Shown here: piece by piece, positions 42,602-53,248 of the stretch | Numbering within the stretch: position 1 is the stretch's first letter | Layout: each line of letters starts with the position of its first letter | Assembly: GCF_001881565.1 (NCBI RefSeq) | Contig: NZ_MPDJ01000007.1 | Coordinates: 186,001-250,000 of the forward strand | From: Eisenbergiella tayi | GTDB lineage: Bacteria; Bacillota; Clostridia; Lachnospirales; Lachnospiraceae | Direction of reading: 5' to 3' | DNA: 64,000 bases | Program-made: the position numbers and the translations under genes | Notes under the pieces: model-generated | The model's input: only the letters and a program-made list of their open reading frames with translations | Databases searched by the model: none | What the model was told of the DNA's origin: nothing

Positions 42602-44857
42602 TTATTCAAATTCTATCACAAATTCCTCTCCCGGCAATACTTCCAGGGTGAGGGACTTTTGTCCGCAGCCTTCCATTTCCGTGCCGTTTCTCATCACCCT
42701 CTTCACCGGAGTGTCATCTTTCCATCGCAGGGTGAGCGTTTCTTCACAGCCCGCCTTCAGAAGTATGCGGCGGATCGAATAGTCTTCTCTTTCCGACGTG
42801 ATCCTGTGTCCGCCTTCCACAGCCAGTTCCCGGCAGCTGCAGGCCTTCCATTCATCCGGCATTCCCATCTGCACCCAGATGGTATCCTTTGCCCGGTGGA
42901 CGAACATTTCACAGAGGGCTGTCGGGATGAAGAATCCGGATTCCAGAGTGAAGGCATCGGAGCTTTCTCCTGCATTGGTATCGGAAATACGCAGGATTCC
43001 ATTTTGATAAGGATCCCCGTTTACCGTGAAGGAATTCCGGGAACGGAATACCATACAGTACAGCTCCAGCATGGTCCGGGACATGTTTCCCCTTCCGCAG
43101 CGCGCCGCCATGATGCCCAGGTATGGACAGGAAAATGCGGCAAATTCCAGGAAGCCCTGGTTTATGGCCGTATCCAGGGAACGCTGTGCAAGCTCGTTAT
43201 GCGCCTCTTCACACAGCGGATAAATCGGATACAGATGGCAGAAATGGCGGTGGGATGCAAATACATCCACTCCGGCATAGACCGGCAGACCTTTTTCATT
43301 CGTCTTCACAGGAACCAGCCTGTCGCTCCACGCAAGCCATGAAGCGCCGTCCAGCTGAAGCTTCTGGGCATAGCCGTTCATTTTCCGGCACAGGTAATGG
43401 AGACAGGAAAGGGTAAAGGTAGCATCATCCGCCAGTAACATATGCCCGTCCCTGTCCACCTCGGGGGAAGTGGTAAATGGGATATGCAGACAGCCGTCTT
43501 CTTTTTCTATAGCAATCCCCTGATACAGGTGGAGCACCTTTTCAATAAACGGATAAATCTTATCCCTCAGAGTGTCCTCCTCCCGGCTGTACTCATAAAA
43601 CCATGTAAAATCCACCGCCACAAATAATTCCGGCCCTAAAAGGGAGTTCCAGTAGCACCACTCGGAGGCGGCTCCTGTGCCGTCCGGGGCCATCATCGTG
43701 GGGATGTGGATGGCATCCTTTATGCCGAACAGCTTATACGCCCTTTCCATAAACCGGGGCACCGCTTTGCTGTAATAATCAATATACGGCCGAACCAGCT
43801 TCACATTTCCGGTTTTATAGGCAGGCCAGTAGCAGGACTGCACATTCAGATCATTATGCAGATCCCCGAACCAGGCAGGCATCCGGTTATTGGGGTTCCA
43901 TACCCCCTGCAGCGTCACAGGAGAGGAATCCTCCCTTTCGTTGCAGTAAAGCTTGTACATCTCCTGTTCAAAGGCTTCCTGAAGGCGTTCATTGGGTACT
44001 TCCACGGCGAAACCGTCCCAAAAGGTTTTCCAGTCGAAGCGATGTGCCTCCAGATAGGAATCCCTGTTATCCAGATAATCCTGCACCAGTTTTGCTCCGG
44101 CCGCCGCCATGTCGGCTTCTTCCGCCTGATCCCCTGTTTCAATGCTCACTGCCAGAAACAGGCCTTCCGCTTCCCTGGAACGCTGTGCTTCCATGGCATA
44201 CTGAGCTTTCCTGGAATACTTCGTTTCCCTTCTCCCCGCGCTCAAAACAGCGCTCCGGCTGCCGCCGAAATGCTGCCTGACAGTGACCAGCCCGTTTTCT
44301 TCCGTCTGTATGCAGGGCTCGTAATGCCAGTCCTTAAGGGGCTTCAGGCGGGGGGAATCCAAATCCCATCCCAGTGCTTTCACTTCCAGTTCTCCCGCCC
44401 CTTCTCCATAAAGCGCTATCCCCAGCACATTGACACAGGAATCCAGCCAGATTTCCCCTTCGAATACTTTCCCGTCCTTCATTTCCAGGCGCAGCCCGGT
44501 TCCGGCTTCCAGCATATCCGTTTCCGCAAGGAAGGAGGCAATCTCGCCGGGCAGGCTCAATTCCACGGCAAGGGAGGGCAGTCTCGTCCTTCCGATATTA
44601 TCTCCGAAAATATCGGTCCGTTCCACATAGCGGGGATCTCCCGCGATAAATTCCTTCTTGTGGGCCAGTATCTCCTGAAAATCCGCCTTCGGCATATCCG
44701 GAAGGGTTTCCCTAAGTTCCCATAATCCAACGTGATCCACAGAGATACACAGCTTTCCGTTCTGCACATACAGCACCGCTCCCATTTTCCCATTTCCCCA
44801 GAACGGGCCTTCACAAAACTGGCAGGGGATCCTGTCCAGCACCATTTTTTTATTCAT
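42602..44857 (-). CDS. GH95-like glycosidase
   Basis: This 751-residue protein has an N-terminal beta domain with an early GNGKMGAVLY motif and an (alpha/alpha)6-type barrel with LQGVWNPNNRMPAWFGDLHN followed by the DLNVQSCYWPAYKTGN segment. A C-terminal beta domain follows. This is the pattern of GH95 (alpha-L-fucosidase or alpha-L-galactosidase), where the Asn and Asp of the N-Q-YW region position the catalytic water. It is more divergent than typical fucosidases, so the substrate is uncertain. No signal peptide. It lies between the AraC regulator and the short GH38. Confidence 0.75.
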   Translation of the reverse strand: MNKKMVLDRIPCQFCEGPFWGNGKMGAVLYVQNGKLCISVDHVGLWELRETLPDMPKADFQEILAHKKEFIAGDPRYVERTDIFGDNIGRTRLPSLAVELSLPGEIASFLAETDMLEAGTGLRLEMKDGKVFEGEIWLDSCVNVLGIALYGEGAGELEVKALGWDLDSPRLKPLKDWHYEPCIQTEENGLVTVRQHFGGSRSAVLSAGRRETKYSRKAQYAMEAQRSREAEGLFLAVSIETGDQAEEADMAAAGAKLVQDYLDNRDSYLEAHRFDWKTFWDGFAVEVPNERLQEAFEQEMYKLYCNEREDSSPVTLQGVWNPNNRMPAWFGDLHNDLNVQSCYWPAYKTGNVKLVRPYIDYYSKAVPRFMERAYKLFGIKDAIHIPTMMAPDGTGAASEWCYWNSLLGPELFVAVDFTWFYEYSREEDTLRDKIYPFIEKVLHLYQGIAIEKEDGCLHIPFTTSPEVDRDGHMLLADDATFTLSCLHYLCRKMNGYAQKLQLDGASWLAWSDRLVPVKTNEKGLPVYAGVDVFASHRHFCHLYPIYPLCEEAHNELAQRSLDTAINQGFLEFAAFSCPYLGIMAARCGRGNMSRTMLELYCMVFRSRNSFTVNGDPYQNGILRISDTNAGESSDAFTLESGFFIPTALCEMFVHRAKDTIWVQMGMPDEWKACSCRELAVEGGHRITSEREDYSIRRILLKAGCEETLTLRWKDDTPVKRVMRNGTEMEGCGQKSLTLEVLPGEEFVIEFE

Positions 44858-44913
44858 ATACGTTCCCTTTTCCTGTTCTTATTCCGTTTCGTAACCGCTC
44901 CGTAACTTCACAG

Positions 44914-47202
44914 TTACTCCGTTTCTTCTTCATTCAGTTTGCGGAATTCATTGGGAGTCATCCCCTTTATCCGTTTAAAAGCGGTACGCATCACATACAC
45001 GCTGTTATATCCGGTCTGCTCCGCAATTTTTTCCATGGTATAGCCTTTCTTTAAAAGCTCACATACCTTTTCGATCCTCATCTTTTCCAGATAGGTAGCG
45101 AAATTTTCCCCGAACAGCTCCTTGAACAGCTTGGAAAAATAGGTGCTTGCGTAACCGAAATCATCCGATATCTTCGTCAGCCCCATATCGCTGTCCATAT
45201 AATGGTCACAGATATATTGCTCAATCTCCTCCAACTGACGGCTGCTGCTTTCTTTATTCACCGCCTTCACCATATCGCAGATATATTTAAACATGCTGTT
45301 AATATGGTTGAACCGCAGGAGGATATCATTTTCCCGGTTCAACTGCTCCAGCTGGCGGTAAATCTCCTCTTCCTCAATCTCAACCCTGTCATTCAGGCTG
45401 TGCAGCGCCTTGAACACCGCACACTGCAGATCATTCACCAGGAAATGCATCATGGAGGGGCTGATATTCCGGGAAAGCACATTCACCTGGTACACTTCAC
45501 TGAGCTGGGCATGCATGCTTTCCGCATTTCCCGTACGCACCGCATTCACAAGACGCTCCTCCAGCGTCACGGGAAAATAGTAGAATTCCTTGCTGTCCTG
45601 GTAATCCTCATAAAATACCACCGTCTTTCCTGAGGAATCGCCGAAGGTCAGCATTTCACATACCTGGTCATAGGCTTTGCTGATTTCCGTCAGCTCCCTG
45701 CAGATGGTGCTCACCGCGATACGCACCTTGACGCCGAATTCCTCCCAGAAGGTTTCCGTGATTTTCTCCAGCTTTTTCTGGAATCCGGCATTAGCCGGCT
45801 GGAAGCCTCCTTCCATGGTACAGATTACGACGCTGCTGTCCATATCGGTATCACACATATACTTATCCCCTGCAAGCAGTGAATCCAGGCTCTGCTGCAG
45901 CACCTGCTTATAGACTACGGTTTCTTTCGCGTATAGCTCCACATCCGCGGAATCCCCCCGGCCCACGAGAAAGGCGATAACCAGCATCCTCTTATCCTTA
46001 AGATTTATCCCGTAATCCTCCAGACTCTGTATGCTCACCCCTTCGCCTCCATGAAGCAGACGCTCCAGAAGCAGGGACCTGGTAACGGGCTTCTGCCGGA
46101 TAATGCTCTCCTGCAAATCGGTATTATTATCAATCAGCTGCTTCAGGGAATTGGATATATACTCCATTTCGTCCCCTTTCAGCGATTCCTTGTCCTCCAC
46201 ACCCATACTGAACAGCATCTGCAGGATACCGTCTATCCTTCTTCCCCTTTTCCAGGAAACGAGCAGGATGCTGCCTATGCCTACAAACAGCACCGCCGTC
46301 ATCAGCAGGATCAGCTTCTGCTGGTCACGATTGATCTGCAGGGTGATATATTCCTTGGGAAGCACGGAAATATAGGTCATTCCCAGATGATCTGAATCAA
46401 CGCGTATGACCTCCACCGTCTTTCCGTTCAATTCTATTTCCTGGATTTCCTGTCCGTTTTCCAGCACAGAGGAAGGCACTTTTTCAAAGCTTCCGTCCGC
46501 CGCCGGTACCGTCAGAATGATCTCCTCATTCGTCTCGTCCAGAAGATATGCCCAGCCGTCCTGGGAAATATAAGCATCCCTCATCAGATTTTTGATCCCT
46601 TCAGAACGGATGGGGAAAATCAGGTTCCCTTTTACCCCGCTGTCCGTCACAAGGGACTGGACAAAAAGAATCCTGTCCTCTACGTTACCGTTTTGTTTGG
46701 TCTTCTCTTCCGGGAATAAATGACCGGTATAATGGCCTGTCATCAACGCCTTCCATTCCTCCCAGGACATGTCTCCATACTGAAAAAAAGCATTCCAGGA
46801 ATCCTGGTATAAATAGACTCTGTTCGGGGAAATGACCATATCCGGCTTCCGGAAAAGCACATAATATTCCTCCACAAAGGTCTGGATCTGCATGGCAGCC
46901 ATGTACTCCTGGGCATAGGTTATCTTGGAAATTTCAATTTTCTTGCCTTCCTCGTCCATCTGCGTTGCTATATAACGGATGTTGCTGTTTCCTGAAATTC
47001 TCGCTGTAATCGTATTGATTTCCCTGAAATTGTTATCCAGCGTATCCATGGTGTGCGCCATGTTGGAATGAACGCTGGCGCAGATATTCTCCCGGGTGGA
47101 CACGGCCAGATTTTCCAGCATCACAATATTTATGATCAATGGCAGTAAAAAAATTGCCAGATAGGTAATAATTAACCTGATATATACTTTCCTGTATTTC
47201 AT
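44914..47202 (-). CDS. Membrane-anchored AraC-family regulator with extracellular sensor
   Basis: This 762-residue protein has a membrane helix at about 8-30, an extracellular region of about 260 residues of Cache-like character, and a second helix near 296-317. A cytoplasmic linker follows, and at the C-terminus two AraC helix-turn-helix motifs (about 660-755: LTKISDDFGYASTYFSKLF and MEKIAEQTGYNSVYVMRTAF). It thus fuses sensing and DNA binding in one chain. It is embedded in the operon it presumably activates in response to an extracellular glycan or imported sugar. The ATG at 47202 follows GAGGGGG. Confidence 0.88.
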   Translation of the reverse strand: MKYRKVYIRLIITYLAIFLLPLIINIVMLENLAVSTRENICASVHSNMAHTMDTLDNNFREINTITARISGNSNIRYIATQMDEEGKKIEISKITYAQEYMAAMQIQTFVEEYYVLFRKPDMVISPNRVYLYQDSWNAFFQYGDMSWEEWKALMTGHYTGHLFPEEKTKQNGNVEDRILFVQSLVTDSGVKGNLIFPIRSEGIKNLMRDAYISQDGWAYLLDETNEEIILTVPAADGSFEKVPSSVLENGQEIQEIELNGKTVEVIRVDSDHLGMTYISVLPKEYITLQINRDQQKLILLMTAVLFVGIGSILLVSWKRGRRIDGILQMLFSMGVEDKESLKGDEMEYISNSLKQLIDNNTDLQESIIRQKPVTRSLLLERLLHGGEGVSIQSLEDYGINLKDKRMLVIAFLVGRGDSADVELYAKETVVYKQVLQQSLDSLLAGDKYMCDTDMDSSVVICTMEGGFQPANAGFQKKLEKITETFWEEFGVKVRIAVSTICRELTEISKAYDQVCEMLTFGDSSGKTVVFYEDYQDSKEFYYFPVTLEERLVNAVRTGNAESMHAQLSEVYQVNVLSRNISPSMMHFLVNDLQCAVFKALHSLNDRVEIEEEEIYRQLEQLNRENDILLRFNHINSMFKYICDMVKAVNKESSSRQLEEIEQYICDHYMDSDMGLTKISDDFGYASTYFSKLFKELFGENFATYLEKMRIEKVCELLKKGYTMEKIAEQTGYNSVYVMRTAFKRIKGMTPNEFRKLNEEETE

Positions 47203-47309
47203 TCGGGGCCCCCTCTTATGGCATATCTGCACAGCATCCCAAACAGTAACTGAACACACGGCAGCAGGACAATTATAGCAGTTTCCGATCATAATAGAAA
47301 GCCAGATTT

Positions 47310-50300
47310 TTACCGCAGCCGGATCGTTTTTATTTCAAAGGAATGGAACATAAGAGTAATACCTCCCTCCTCTATGGAAAGCTCCTGCTGTGCCTGTTCC
47401 ATCATGTCGCAGAGGAATGCCCTCCTGCACCACGCAGGCAGCTGTATTTTGACGGAAACTGCCGCTCTTTCGGCCTCATACAGACGCAGTACCACGTCTG
47501 TGCTGCCGTCTTCCGCAGGCTTCATCGTATCAACGATAATATTTTTCCGGTCGGTCCTTACGGTATCCATCTCCGGCAGTCTGCCGCTTCTTACCGGCGG
47601 CTGTACATTCAGTTCATAGCCCTGGCGCACCACATCGCTTTCCGTAAAACTCCCTTCCCATGCATAAAAAGCATAGGTGAATTCCTGTATTCCGTTATCC
47701 GCTCTCATCTGAGGGCTGGAGGGCGCACGCAGGAGGGTCAGCTCCAGGGAATTTCCCTCCATACTGATTCCATATTTCCCGTCATTAAGCACGGCCGCCC
47801 CATGGGCCTCATCACAAAGGGCTGTATATCTGTGGTTGCATACCTCAAACCGATCCTTGTCGTATTCCCTGGAGCGGTGTGCAGGTCTTTCCACAAAACC
47901 AAACTGTATCTCATTTCTTGCCGTTTCCGCATGTACCTCTACAGGAAAAGCCGTCTTTAAAAGCCTGTGAAGCTCCTGCCAGTGGATCCGGGTATGGAAT
48001 TCAAGACGTTCCTGCCCTGCCGCCAGGCTTATAGTCTGGGTAAAGGAAGAATTTCCTATTTTTCCGCAGACCTTTAATACAGCCTCCAGCCCTTCCGCCT
48101 TTCTTTCCATCTGTACATCCCTCACTCCGTCAAGCTCCATGTCCCGATAACCCGCATCGATATCCCAGGCGTCAAAATGCCGCGGAATATCCTTAAACAA
48201 ACGCAGCCGGTTCATCGGCCCTGCCGCCATTTCCCTTCCTGAGCTTTTCAGGACATAGGAATCCACCTGTCCCAGAGCATTGATCCGGGCAGAAATCCTG
48301 TCGTTTTCCATTTCATATCCGGTTTCCGTCCGGCGCACAGCCGCACACGCCTTTCTGTACTGACTGTCTGACGCCTCTTGTCCTGCTGCATTCTCCACTG
48401 CTGCATAAAGTGTCATTCCGTTACCGGCCGGCAGTTCAACCAGCGCCTTGTATCCTTCCTCCATATGCTGCACGTACACCCGTTTCCCATCCTCTGTCAC
48501 CGCACCGTTGCGGAATTCTTCCGGCAGGGTTATCAGGGCTTTTCTGGGAAAAGAAAGGGAGTTAAAAATGGTAACCGTACCTGCATCTCCGGAATCCTCC
48601 AGCAGAAAATCCAATGCCTGTCCCAGCATTTCCTGTGATTCTTCCAGAATCCTGAGAAACGCCTTCCGGGCTTCTTCATAAACCCGGGCGATGGATGAGC
48701 CAGGAAGGATATCGTGGAACTGCTGGAATAAAAGCAGCTTCCAGAGACTGTCCGCACGGCTTTGATCATATACCATGCCCTTCTTCCCTGCCAGGGCGCT
48801 CCACCACTCCATTTCGCGCAGGGCCAGCTCACATGCCCTGTTGTATTTTTTTATTTTGGCCTGAGAAGTGTAGGTGCCTCTGTGGGAGCTGAAATAAAGC
48901 TCACCTGTATAGGTGTGCCTCGGTCCCCCCTGTTCTTCCATGAAATGAAAAAATTCCTTCGGAGAACCCATTTTCATTCTGGGGCTCCCTTCCAGATCCT
49001 GCTGCCTGCGTATATATTCCAGATGATCCCTGGACGGGCCTCCGCCTCCGTCTCCATAGCCAAAGGGCAACAGGAACGCCTTCAGATCCTCCTTCTGGCT
49101 CCTGTTCTTCCACACGTTTCCGATCTCCTCCGGATCCGTACGGTAGGTATAGCTGGTCGGCAGGAAGGATACCACCTTCGTTCCGTCCATTCCCTCCCAT
49201 GTAAAATAATGATAGGGGAAACGTTCCCCGTCATTACAGCACCAGAATATTTTCTGTGTCACCAGATATTTTACGCCGAAGCCTGCCAGGATTTGGGGAA
49301 GCGCCGCGCAATAGCCAAAGGTATCAGGCAGCCAGAGCACATCGCTTTCCACCCCCAGGACCTCCTTATAGTACCTCTTGCCATGCAGCAGCTGACGTAC
49401 CAGGGATTCCCCTCCGGTGAGATTGGTATCCGGCTCCACCCACATGGCCCCGTCAGCAATCCAGTTCCCCTTTTTGATTGCATCCCTGATCCTTTCAAAT
49501 AATTCCGGATAGTGAATGCGGCACATTTCATACAGGGCCGGCTGGCTCTGGATAAACCGGTATTCGGGATATTCCTCCAAAAGCCGCAGCTGGGCTGCGA
49601 AAGTCCGCTCCGCTTTCCGTTCTGTTTCTTCCACCGGCCACAGCCAGGCCAGATCAAGATGTGCATTTCCTATTGCCCAGAATAAAGGAGCTGTGGTTCC
49701 GTTTACCGCCTCCATTACCGGCTTCAGGGCATCCGCCGCCTCCCGGTAACAGGCCAGACGGGCATCCCCATCCTGTTCAAAATCAACAATGCGGGTGAAT
49801 TCCTTCAGCACTTCCGCTGCCTCTGCCGCCCGCAGAGAGCTCTCCTCCAGCACCTTCAGCAACTTAAAAAGCGTCGATACATCCATGTACAGCTGATAGG
49901 CTTCTTCCCTCCAGATCCCATAGGTACATCTGCCGAGCGTACGTCTGCTTCCCTCCGTCAGACTGCTCCAGCTGCTTCCCGGCAGGACAGGCCCTGTGGC
50001 ACAATAGCCTGTTTCACAGTTGGGAAAATCCTGTCCCGCATAGGTTTCCATGCAGATCTGATAAACGTCTCCTGCATCAGCACAGCGGGAAATGGTATTA
50101 TCCACCATATAGTGATGGGGTTCTTCAATCCAATCCGCACGATAGGTTCCGAATTCTCTTCCGTTTACAAACAGACAGGATTCTCCTCCCGGCTTAAGAT
50201 CGAGGACAATACGCTGTCCCTGCGCCTTTTCCGGAAACCGGAACGTTCCCCTGAACCAGCAATATTCCCAGCATTCTCCCCAGGTATAGCCCGGCTGTAC

Positions 50301-50459
50301 CGGCAGCAGCTCCAGGCTCTCCAGTTCTTTTGGAGAAAGCTTTTCTTTTGTCCGGAATGCCTCCCAGGAGATTTCACCCAGTTCCTCATAGAAATCCTGC
50401 TTCAAGGTACGTATCCAATGTGCCAGTCTGTCTTCCCATTCTCCACTTAACATTCCCAT
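47310..50459 (-). CDS. GH38 alpha-mannosidase (long form, paralogue B)
   Basis: This 1049-residue protein has the same layout as the 7828 enzyme. The N-terminal beta domain is followed by NAHLDLAWLWP near 266, nucleophile Asp in WLPDTFGYCAALP near 378 and FHDILPGSSIARVY near 583, then C-terminal beta domains. No signal peptide. It lies directly after the solute-binding protein gene and before the AraC gene. A hairpin in the 58-bp gap ahead of it may lower its expression relative to the binding protein. AAAGGAA is spaced 8 bases before the ATG. Confidence 0.95.
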   Translation of the reverse strand: MGMLSGEWEDRLAHWIRTLKQDFYEELGEISWEAFRTKEKLSPKELESLELLPVQPGYTWGECWEYCWFRGTFRFPEKAQGQRIVLDLKPGGESCLFVNGREFGTYRADWIEEPHHYMVDNTISRCADAGDVYQICMETYAGQDFPNCETGYCATGPVLPGSSWSSLTEGSRRTLGRCTYGIWREEAYQLYMDVSTLFKLLKVLEESSLRAAEAAEVLKEFTRIVDFEQDGDARLACYREAADALKPVMEAVNGTTAPLFWAIGNAHLDLAWLWPVEETERKAERTFAAQLRLLEEYPEYRFIQSQPALYEMCRIHYPELFERIRDAIKKGNWIADGAMWVEPDTNLTGGESLVRQLLHGKRYYKEVLGVESDVLWLPDTFGYCAALPQILAGFGVKYLVTQKIFWCCNDGERFPYHYFTWEGMDGTKVVSFLPTSYTYRTDPEEIGNVWKNRSQKEDLKAFLLPFGYGDGGGGPSRDHLEYIRRQQDLEGSPRMKMGSPKEFFHFMEEQGGPRHTYTGELYFSSHRGTYTSQAKIKKYNRACELALREMEWWSALAGKKGMVYDQSRADSLWKLLLFQQFHDILPGSSIARVYEEARKAFLRILEESQEMLGQALDFLLEDSGDAGTVTIFNSLSFPRKALITLPEEFRNGAVTEDGKRVYVQHMEEGYKALVELPAGNGMTLYAAVENAAGQEASDSQYRKACAAVRRTETGYEMENDRISARINALGQVDSYVLKSSGREMAAGPMNRLRLFKDIPRHFDAWDIDAGYRDMELDGVRDVQMERKAEGLEAVLKVCGKIGNSSFTQTISLAAGQERLEFHTRIHWQELHRLLKTAFPVEVHAETARNEIQFGFVERPAHRSREYDKDRFEVCNHRYTALCDEAHGAAVLNDGKYGISMEGNSLELTLLRAPSSPQMRADNGIQEFTYAFYAWEGSFTESDVVRQGYELNVQPPVRSGRLPEMDTVRTDRKNIIVDTMKPAEDGSTDVVLRLYEAERAAVSVKIQLPAWCRRAFLCDMMEQAQQELSIEEGGITLMFHSFEIKTIRLR

Positions 50460-50474
50460 AGTTCAATTCCTTTC

Positions 50475-50508
50475 GAAAAAGGCGCGCCTTTTCAAGCGCG
50501 CCCTTTTC
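50475..50508 (-). terminator. Hairpin attenuator between binding-protein and GH38 genes
   Basis: The minus strand carries AAAAGGGCGCGC, a short loop and GCGCGCCTTTTTC, a strong stem with a T-run. Partial termination here would give the usual excess of solute-binding protein over downstream enzymes. Confidence 0.6.
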
Positions 50509-50517
50509 TTATTTCGG

Positions 50518-52191
50518 TTATTGTTGTGCTGCGTATACATCATATGCTTTCTGATATAAGCTCACATATGTTTCCACATCATATTTTTCCAGAGCTTTCA
50601 GATAGGAATCCCAGTCCTTTTCCACGCTCATTTCACCGGTTGCGAACTGTGCGATAGAGGTTTTCACATATTCTCTTAAGGACGTCTGGATGGTAGTAAA
50701 GGTTTCCGAATCCGTATCATCCTCCAGGAACAGGTTCTTGGGCAGGTATTCCGGGTAGAAATAAGGAACAACTTTGGCTGTTTCATCAAAAAGCCTTGCT
50801 TCATAGGAATCCGGAACATACATGTCCTCCGGTCTGGGAGCCATGGAAGCACGGAATTCAGCCAGCTGGTTCATCAGGCCTGACCAGAAGGTGTTTTTCT
50901 GATAAGCATCATCTTCGTTGGAGGTAAAGCCAGGTTTAATCCAATAAATTGCTTCGGTTCCCTGAAGGATGGATTCCGTAGGAGCATCCAGTTTTCCCCA
51001 GTAATTTCCTTCTTCTCCATACATCTGTACCATGGAGGATTCATCTCCCATAAGGAAATCACCAACTTTGAAGGCTGCCTCCACATTTTCACATTTATCG
51101 GTAATGAACCAGCTGAAACCATCGGTCATATCCACATAATCCTTATGAAGCTGCCATCTTGCACCATTGGGGCCTTCCGCAGGAATCATTGCCGCGGTCA
51201 CTTCATTCAGATGAGCATCATCCAAATCAATACCCATGGCGAAATGATCTGCCGTATAGCCGAATACCAGATTTTTATCGGAACGGATCACCTGCTGCAT
51301 CTGGTCGGAGGTCTGTGTAAAGCAGGTAGGGTCAATCAAGCCGAGTGTGTACAGCTCATTCAGGTAAGCCAGACCCTGCTTGAACTCTTCCGTATTACAG
51401 GAGAAAACCACTTTTCCGTCTTCTACATGAGAGAGAGTATCCTTATCAACAGGTACAAAGGAATTGAGGAGGTACCATTCCAGCTGGCAGTCCCAATCCT
51501 TGCTTCCTGTCAGCGGGATTTCATCGGCTTTGCCGTTGCCGTTATAATCGCTGTTCTTTACCGCAAGCAGGACTTCCTTCAGTTCTTCTGTGGTCTGGGG
51601 TTCTTCCAGTCCCAGAGTCTCCAGCCATTCGGTGTTATACCAGAGCTTGGGATATGCCTGGCAGTGATAACATTCATTCGCGGTTACAAAGCCGTAGATA
51701 TTTCCGTCCGGCGCATAAGAAAGCTGTTCATACTGCGGTCTGGCTTCAAATAATCTCTTTATGTTATCGCCATACTTATCAATATAATCATTGATAGGGA
51801 CAAAAATTCCTTCCTTCGCAAATTTCACCATCTTCTGCTTGTTCATGCCGTAGCAGATAACATCCGGGTATTCCCCGCTGGACAGCATCAGGTTCAGCTT
51901 GGTATCCGCATCCGCCTTCTCAGAGGGCAGCTGGACAAATTCAATGTTTACGCCTGTATTATCCTCAATATATTTGATGGCATAATTGGCGTCGGAGTAT
52001 TCTCCTTTTTCATTCATGGATACTGCTACCGTAATCGTAGGGCGTTCCTCTTCCCCGGCGCTCTGTGTTGTTCCTTCCCCTGTGCTGCCTGTTGCCTGGC
52101 CGGAAGATGAATTTCCGCCGCATCCGGTAAGGAGCAGGGCTGCCGTAAGGCCTGCCGCCACAAGTTTGGTTCCTAAATTTTTGCGTTTCAT
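50518..52191 (-). CDS. Extracellular solute-binding lipoprotein (sugar ABC transporter)
   Basis: This 557-residue protein has a lipobox LLTGC with the lipidated Cys at residue 24, then a Ser/Gly/Thr-rich linker. A two-lobe binding domain of the family 1 type follows, with motifs such as GEYPDVICYGMNKQKMVKFA. The length and the LplB/LplC-type partners place it with LplA-like binding proteins for complex oligosaccharides. GGGAGG precedes the ATG. It captures the substrate for the two permeases encoded upstream. No ATPase is encoded in the locus, so a shared one (MsmX-like) is likely used. Confidence 0.9.
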   Translation of the reverse strand: MKRKNLGTKLVAAGLTAALLLTGCGGNSSSGQATGSTGEGTTQSAGEEERPTITVAVSMNEKGEYSDANYAIKYIEDNTGVNIEFVQLPSEKADADTKLNLMLSSGEYPDVICYGMNKQKMVKFAKEGIFVPINDYIDKYGDNIKRLFEARPQYEQLSYAPDGNIYGFVTANECYHCQAYPKLWYNTEWLETLGLEEPQTTEELKEVLLAVKNSDYNGNGKADEIPLTGSKDWDCQLEWYLLNSFVPVDKDTLSHVEDGKVVFSCNTEEFKQGLAYLNELYTLGLIDPTCFTQTSDQMQQVIRSDKNLVFGYTADHFAMGIDLDDAHLNEVTAAMIPAEGPNGARWQLHKDYVDMTDGFSWFITDKCENVEAAFKVGDFLMGDESSMVQMYGEEGNYWGKLDAPTESILQGTEAIYWIKPGFTSNEDDAYQKNTFWSGLMNQLAEFRASMAPRPEDMYVPDSYEARLFDETAKVVPYFYPEYLPKNLFLEDDTDSETFTTIQTSLREYVKTSIAQFATGEMSVEKDWDSYLKALEKYDVETYVSLYQKAYDVYAAQQ

Positions 52192-52244
52192 ACGCTACCT
52201 CCCATTTTTTCATTGTTTTATGATTAACCCACCGGAAAAAATGA

Positions 52245-52262
52245 TACTCGCCTTCGGTGAGT
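52245..52262 (-). terminator. Stem-loop ahead of the binding-protein gene
   Basis: On the minus strand ACTCACC and GGCGAGT pair and are followed by ATCATTTTTT in the 119-bp gap between the permease and binding-protein genes. It may be a weak attenuator or a 5' mRNA structure. Confidence 0.4.
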
Positions 52263-52310
52263 GAAACATCCTGTTAATCTGTATTATCTTTTCTGTCTGT
52301 TTGCCCTATA

Positions 52311-53237
52311 TCAGCCCTTGATGGAGCCCATCATGATACCTTTCACGAAATGCTTCTGAATCAGAGGATACAAAAGCAGTACGGGAACGGAAGAAACCAC
52401 AATCAGGGAATACTGCAGCAGCGTTTTCAGTTCCTGGCGGTTCATCTGCTCCGCCAGATTCATATTAATGCCGAAGCTGTCGCTCATAACCAGGATATTG
52501 CGCAGGGTCATCTGCAGCGGCTGCTTGGCGGAATCATTAAGATAAATCAGTCCTGAAAAGAAGTCATTCCATTTTCCTACCGCATACAGCAATACCATAA
52601 CCGCAATAATTGGCTTGGAAAGAGGGAAAACCATGCTTGTGAAATACTTCCAGTCGGAACAGCCGTCAATGGATGCACTTTCGTAAATTTCCAGAGGAAT
52701 GGAACTCTGGATATAGGTCTTGGTGAGGATAACGTTCCATACTCCCATGGCCGAAGGAATAACCATAGCCCAGAACGTATCGATCAGGTGCAGCTTGCTC
52801 ACCACCAGATAAGTAGGTATCATGCCGCCGCTGAAAAACATGGTCACTGTAAACAGAAACATGATCGGCCCGCGGATTTTCAAATCCACCCTGGACAGAG
52901 GATAACCGGCGAACAGAGTCAGCGTAACACTGATAATCGTTCCCACCAGCGTATATTCCACGGAATTGATAAAACCACGCAGGATACTGGGTGACTGGAA
53001 AATAGCCTTATACCCTACCAGCGAGAAATCCACCGGCCATAAAAATACCTTGCCTGAGGAAACCGCACTGGGATCACTGAATGAAGATGCCAGGATAAAC
53101 ATGAGGGGAACCAGGATAACTATCATTATTATTATCAGCAGTACCCACACGGATGCGGTAAGTATCCTGTCCGGAAGGCTGTGATAAAGCTTTACTTTAT
53201 TTTTGGGATTCTTCCTGCTTTTTGCCGTTGTACTCAT
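52311..53237 (-). CDS. Carbohydrate ABC permease, LplC/YtcP type
   Basis: This 308-residue protein has six membrane helices and the permease EAA-type loop in the segment YESASIDGCSDWKYFTSMVF. It pairs with the LplB-like permease, whose gene overlaps its end with this gene's upstream region. The ATG at 53237 follows AGGAGAGG; a GTG upstream in frame lies inside the ribosome binding region and is unlikely. Confidence 0.9.
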   Translation of the reverse strand: MSTTAKSRKNPKNKVKLYHSLPDRILTASVWVLLIIIMIVILVPLMFILASSFSDPSAVSSGKVFLWPVDFSLVGYKAIFQSPSILRGFINSVEYTLVGTIISVTLTLFAGYPLSRVDLKIRGPIMFLFTVTMFFSGGMIPTYLVVSKLHLIDTFWAMVIPSAMGVWNVILTKTYIQSSIPLEIYESASIDGCSDWKYFTSMVFPLSKPIIAVMVLLYAVGKWNDFFSGLIYLNDSAKQPLQMTLRNILVMSDSFGINMNLAEQMNRQELKTLLQYSLIVVSSVPVLLLYPLIQKHFVKGIMMGSIKG

Positions 53238-53248
53238 TTCCTCTCCTC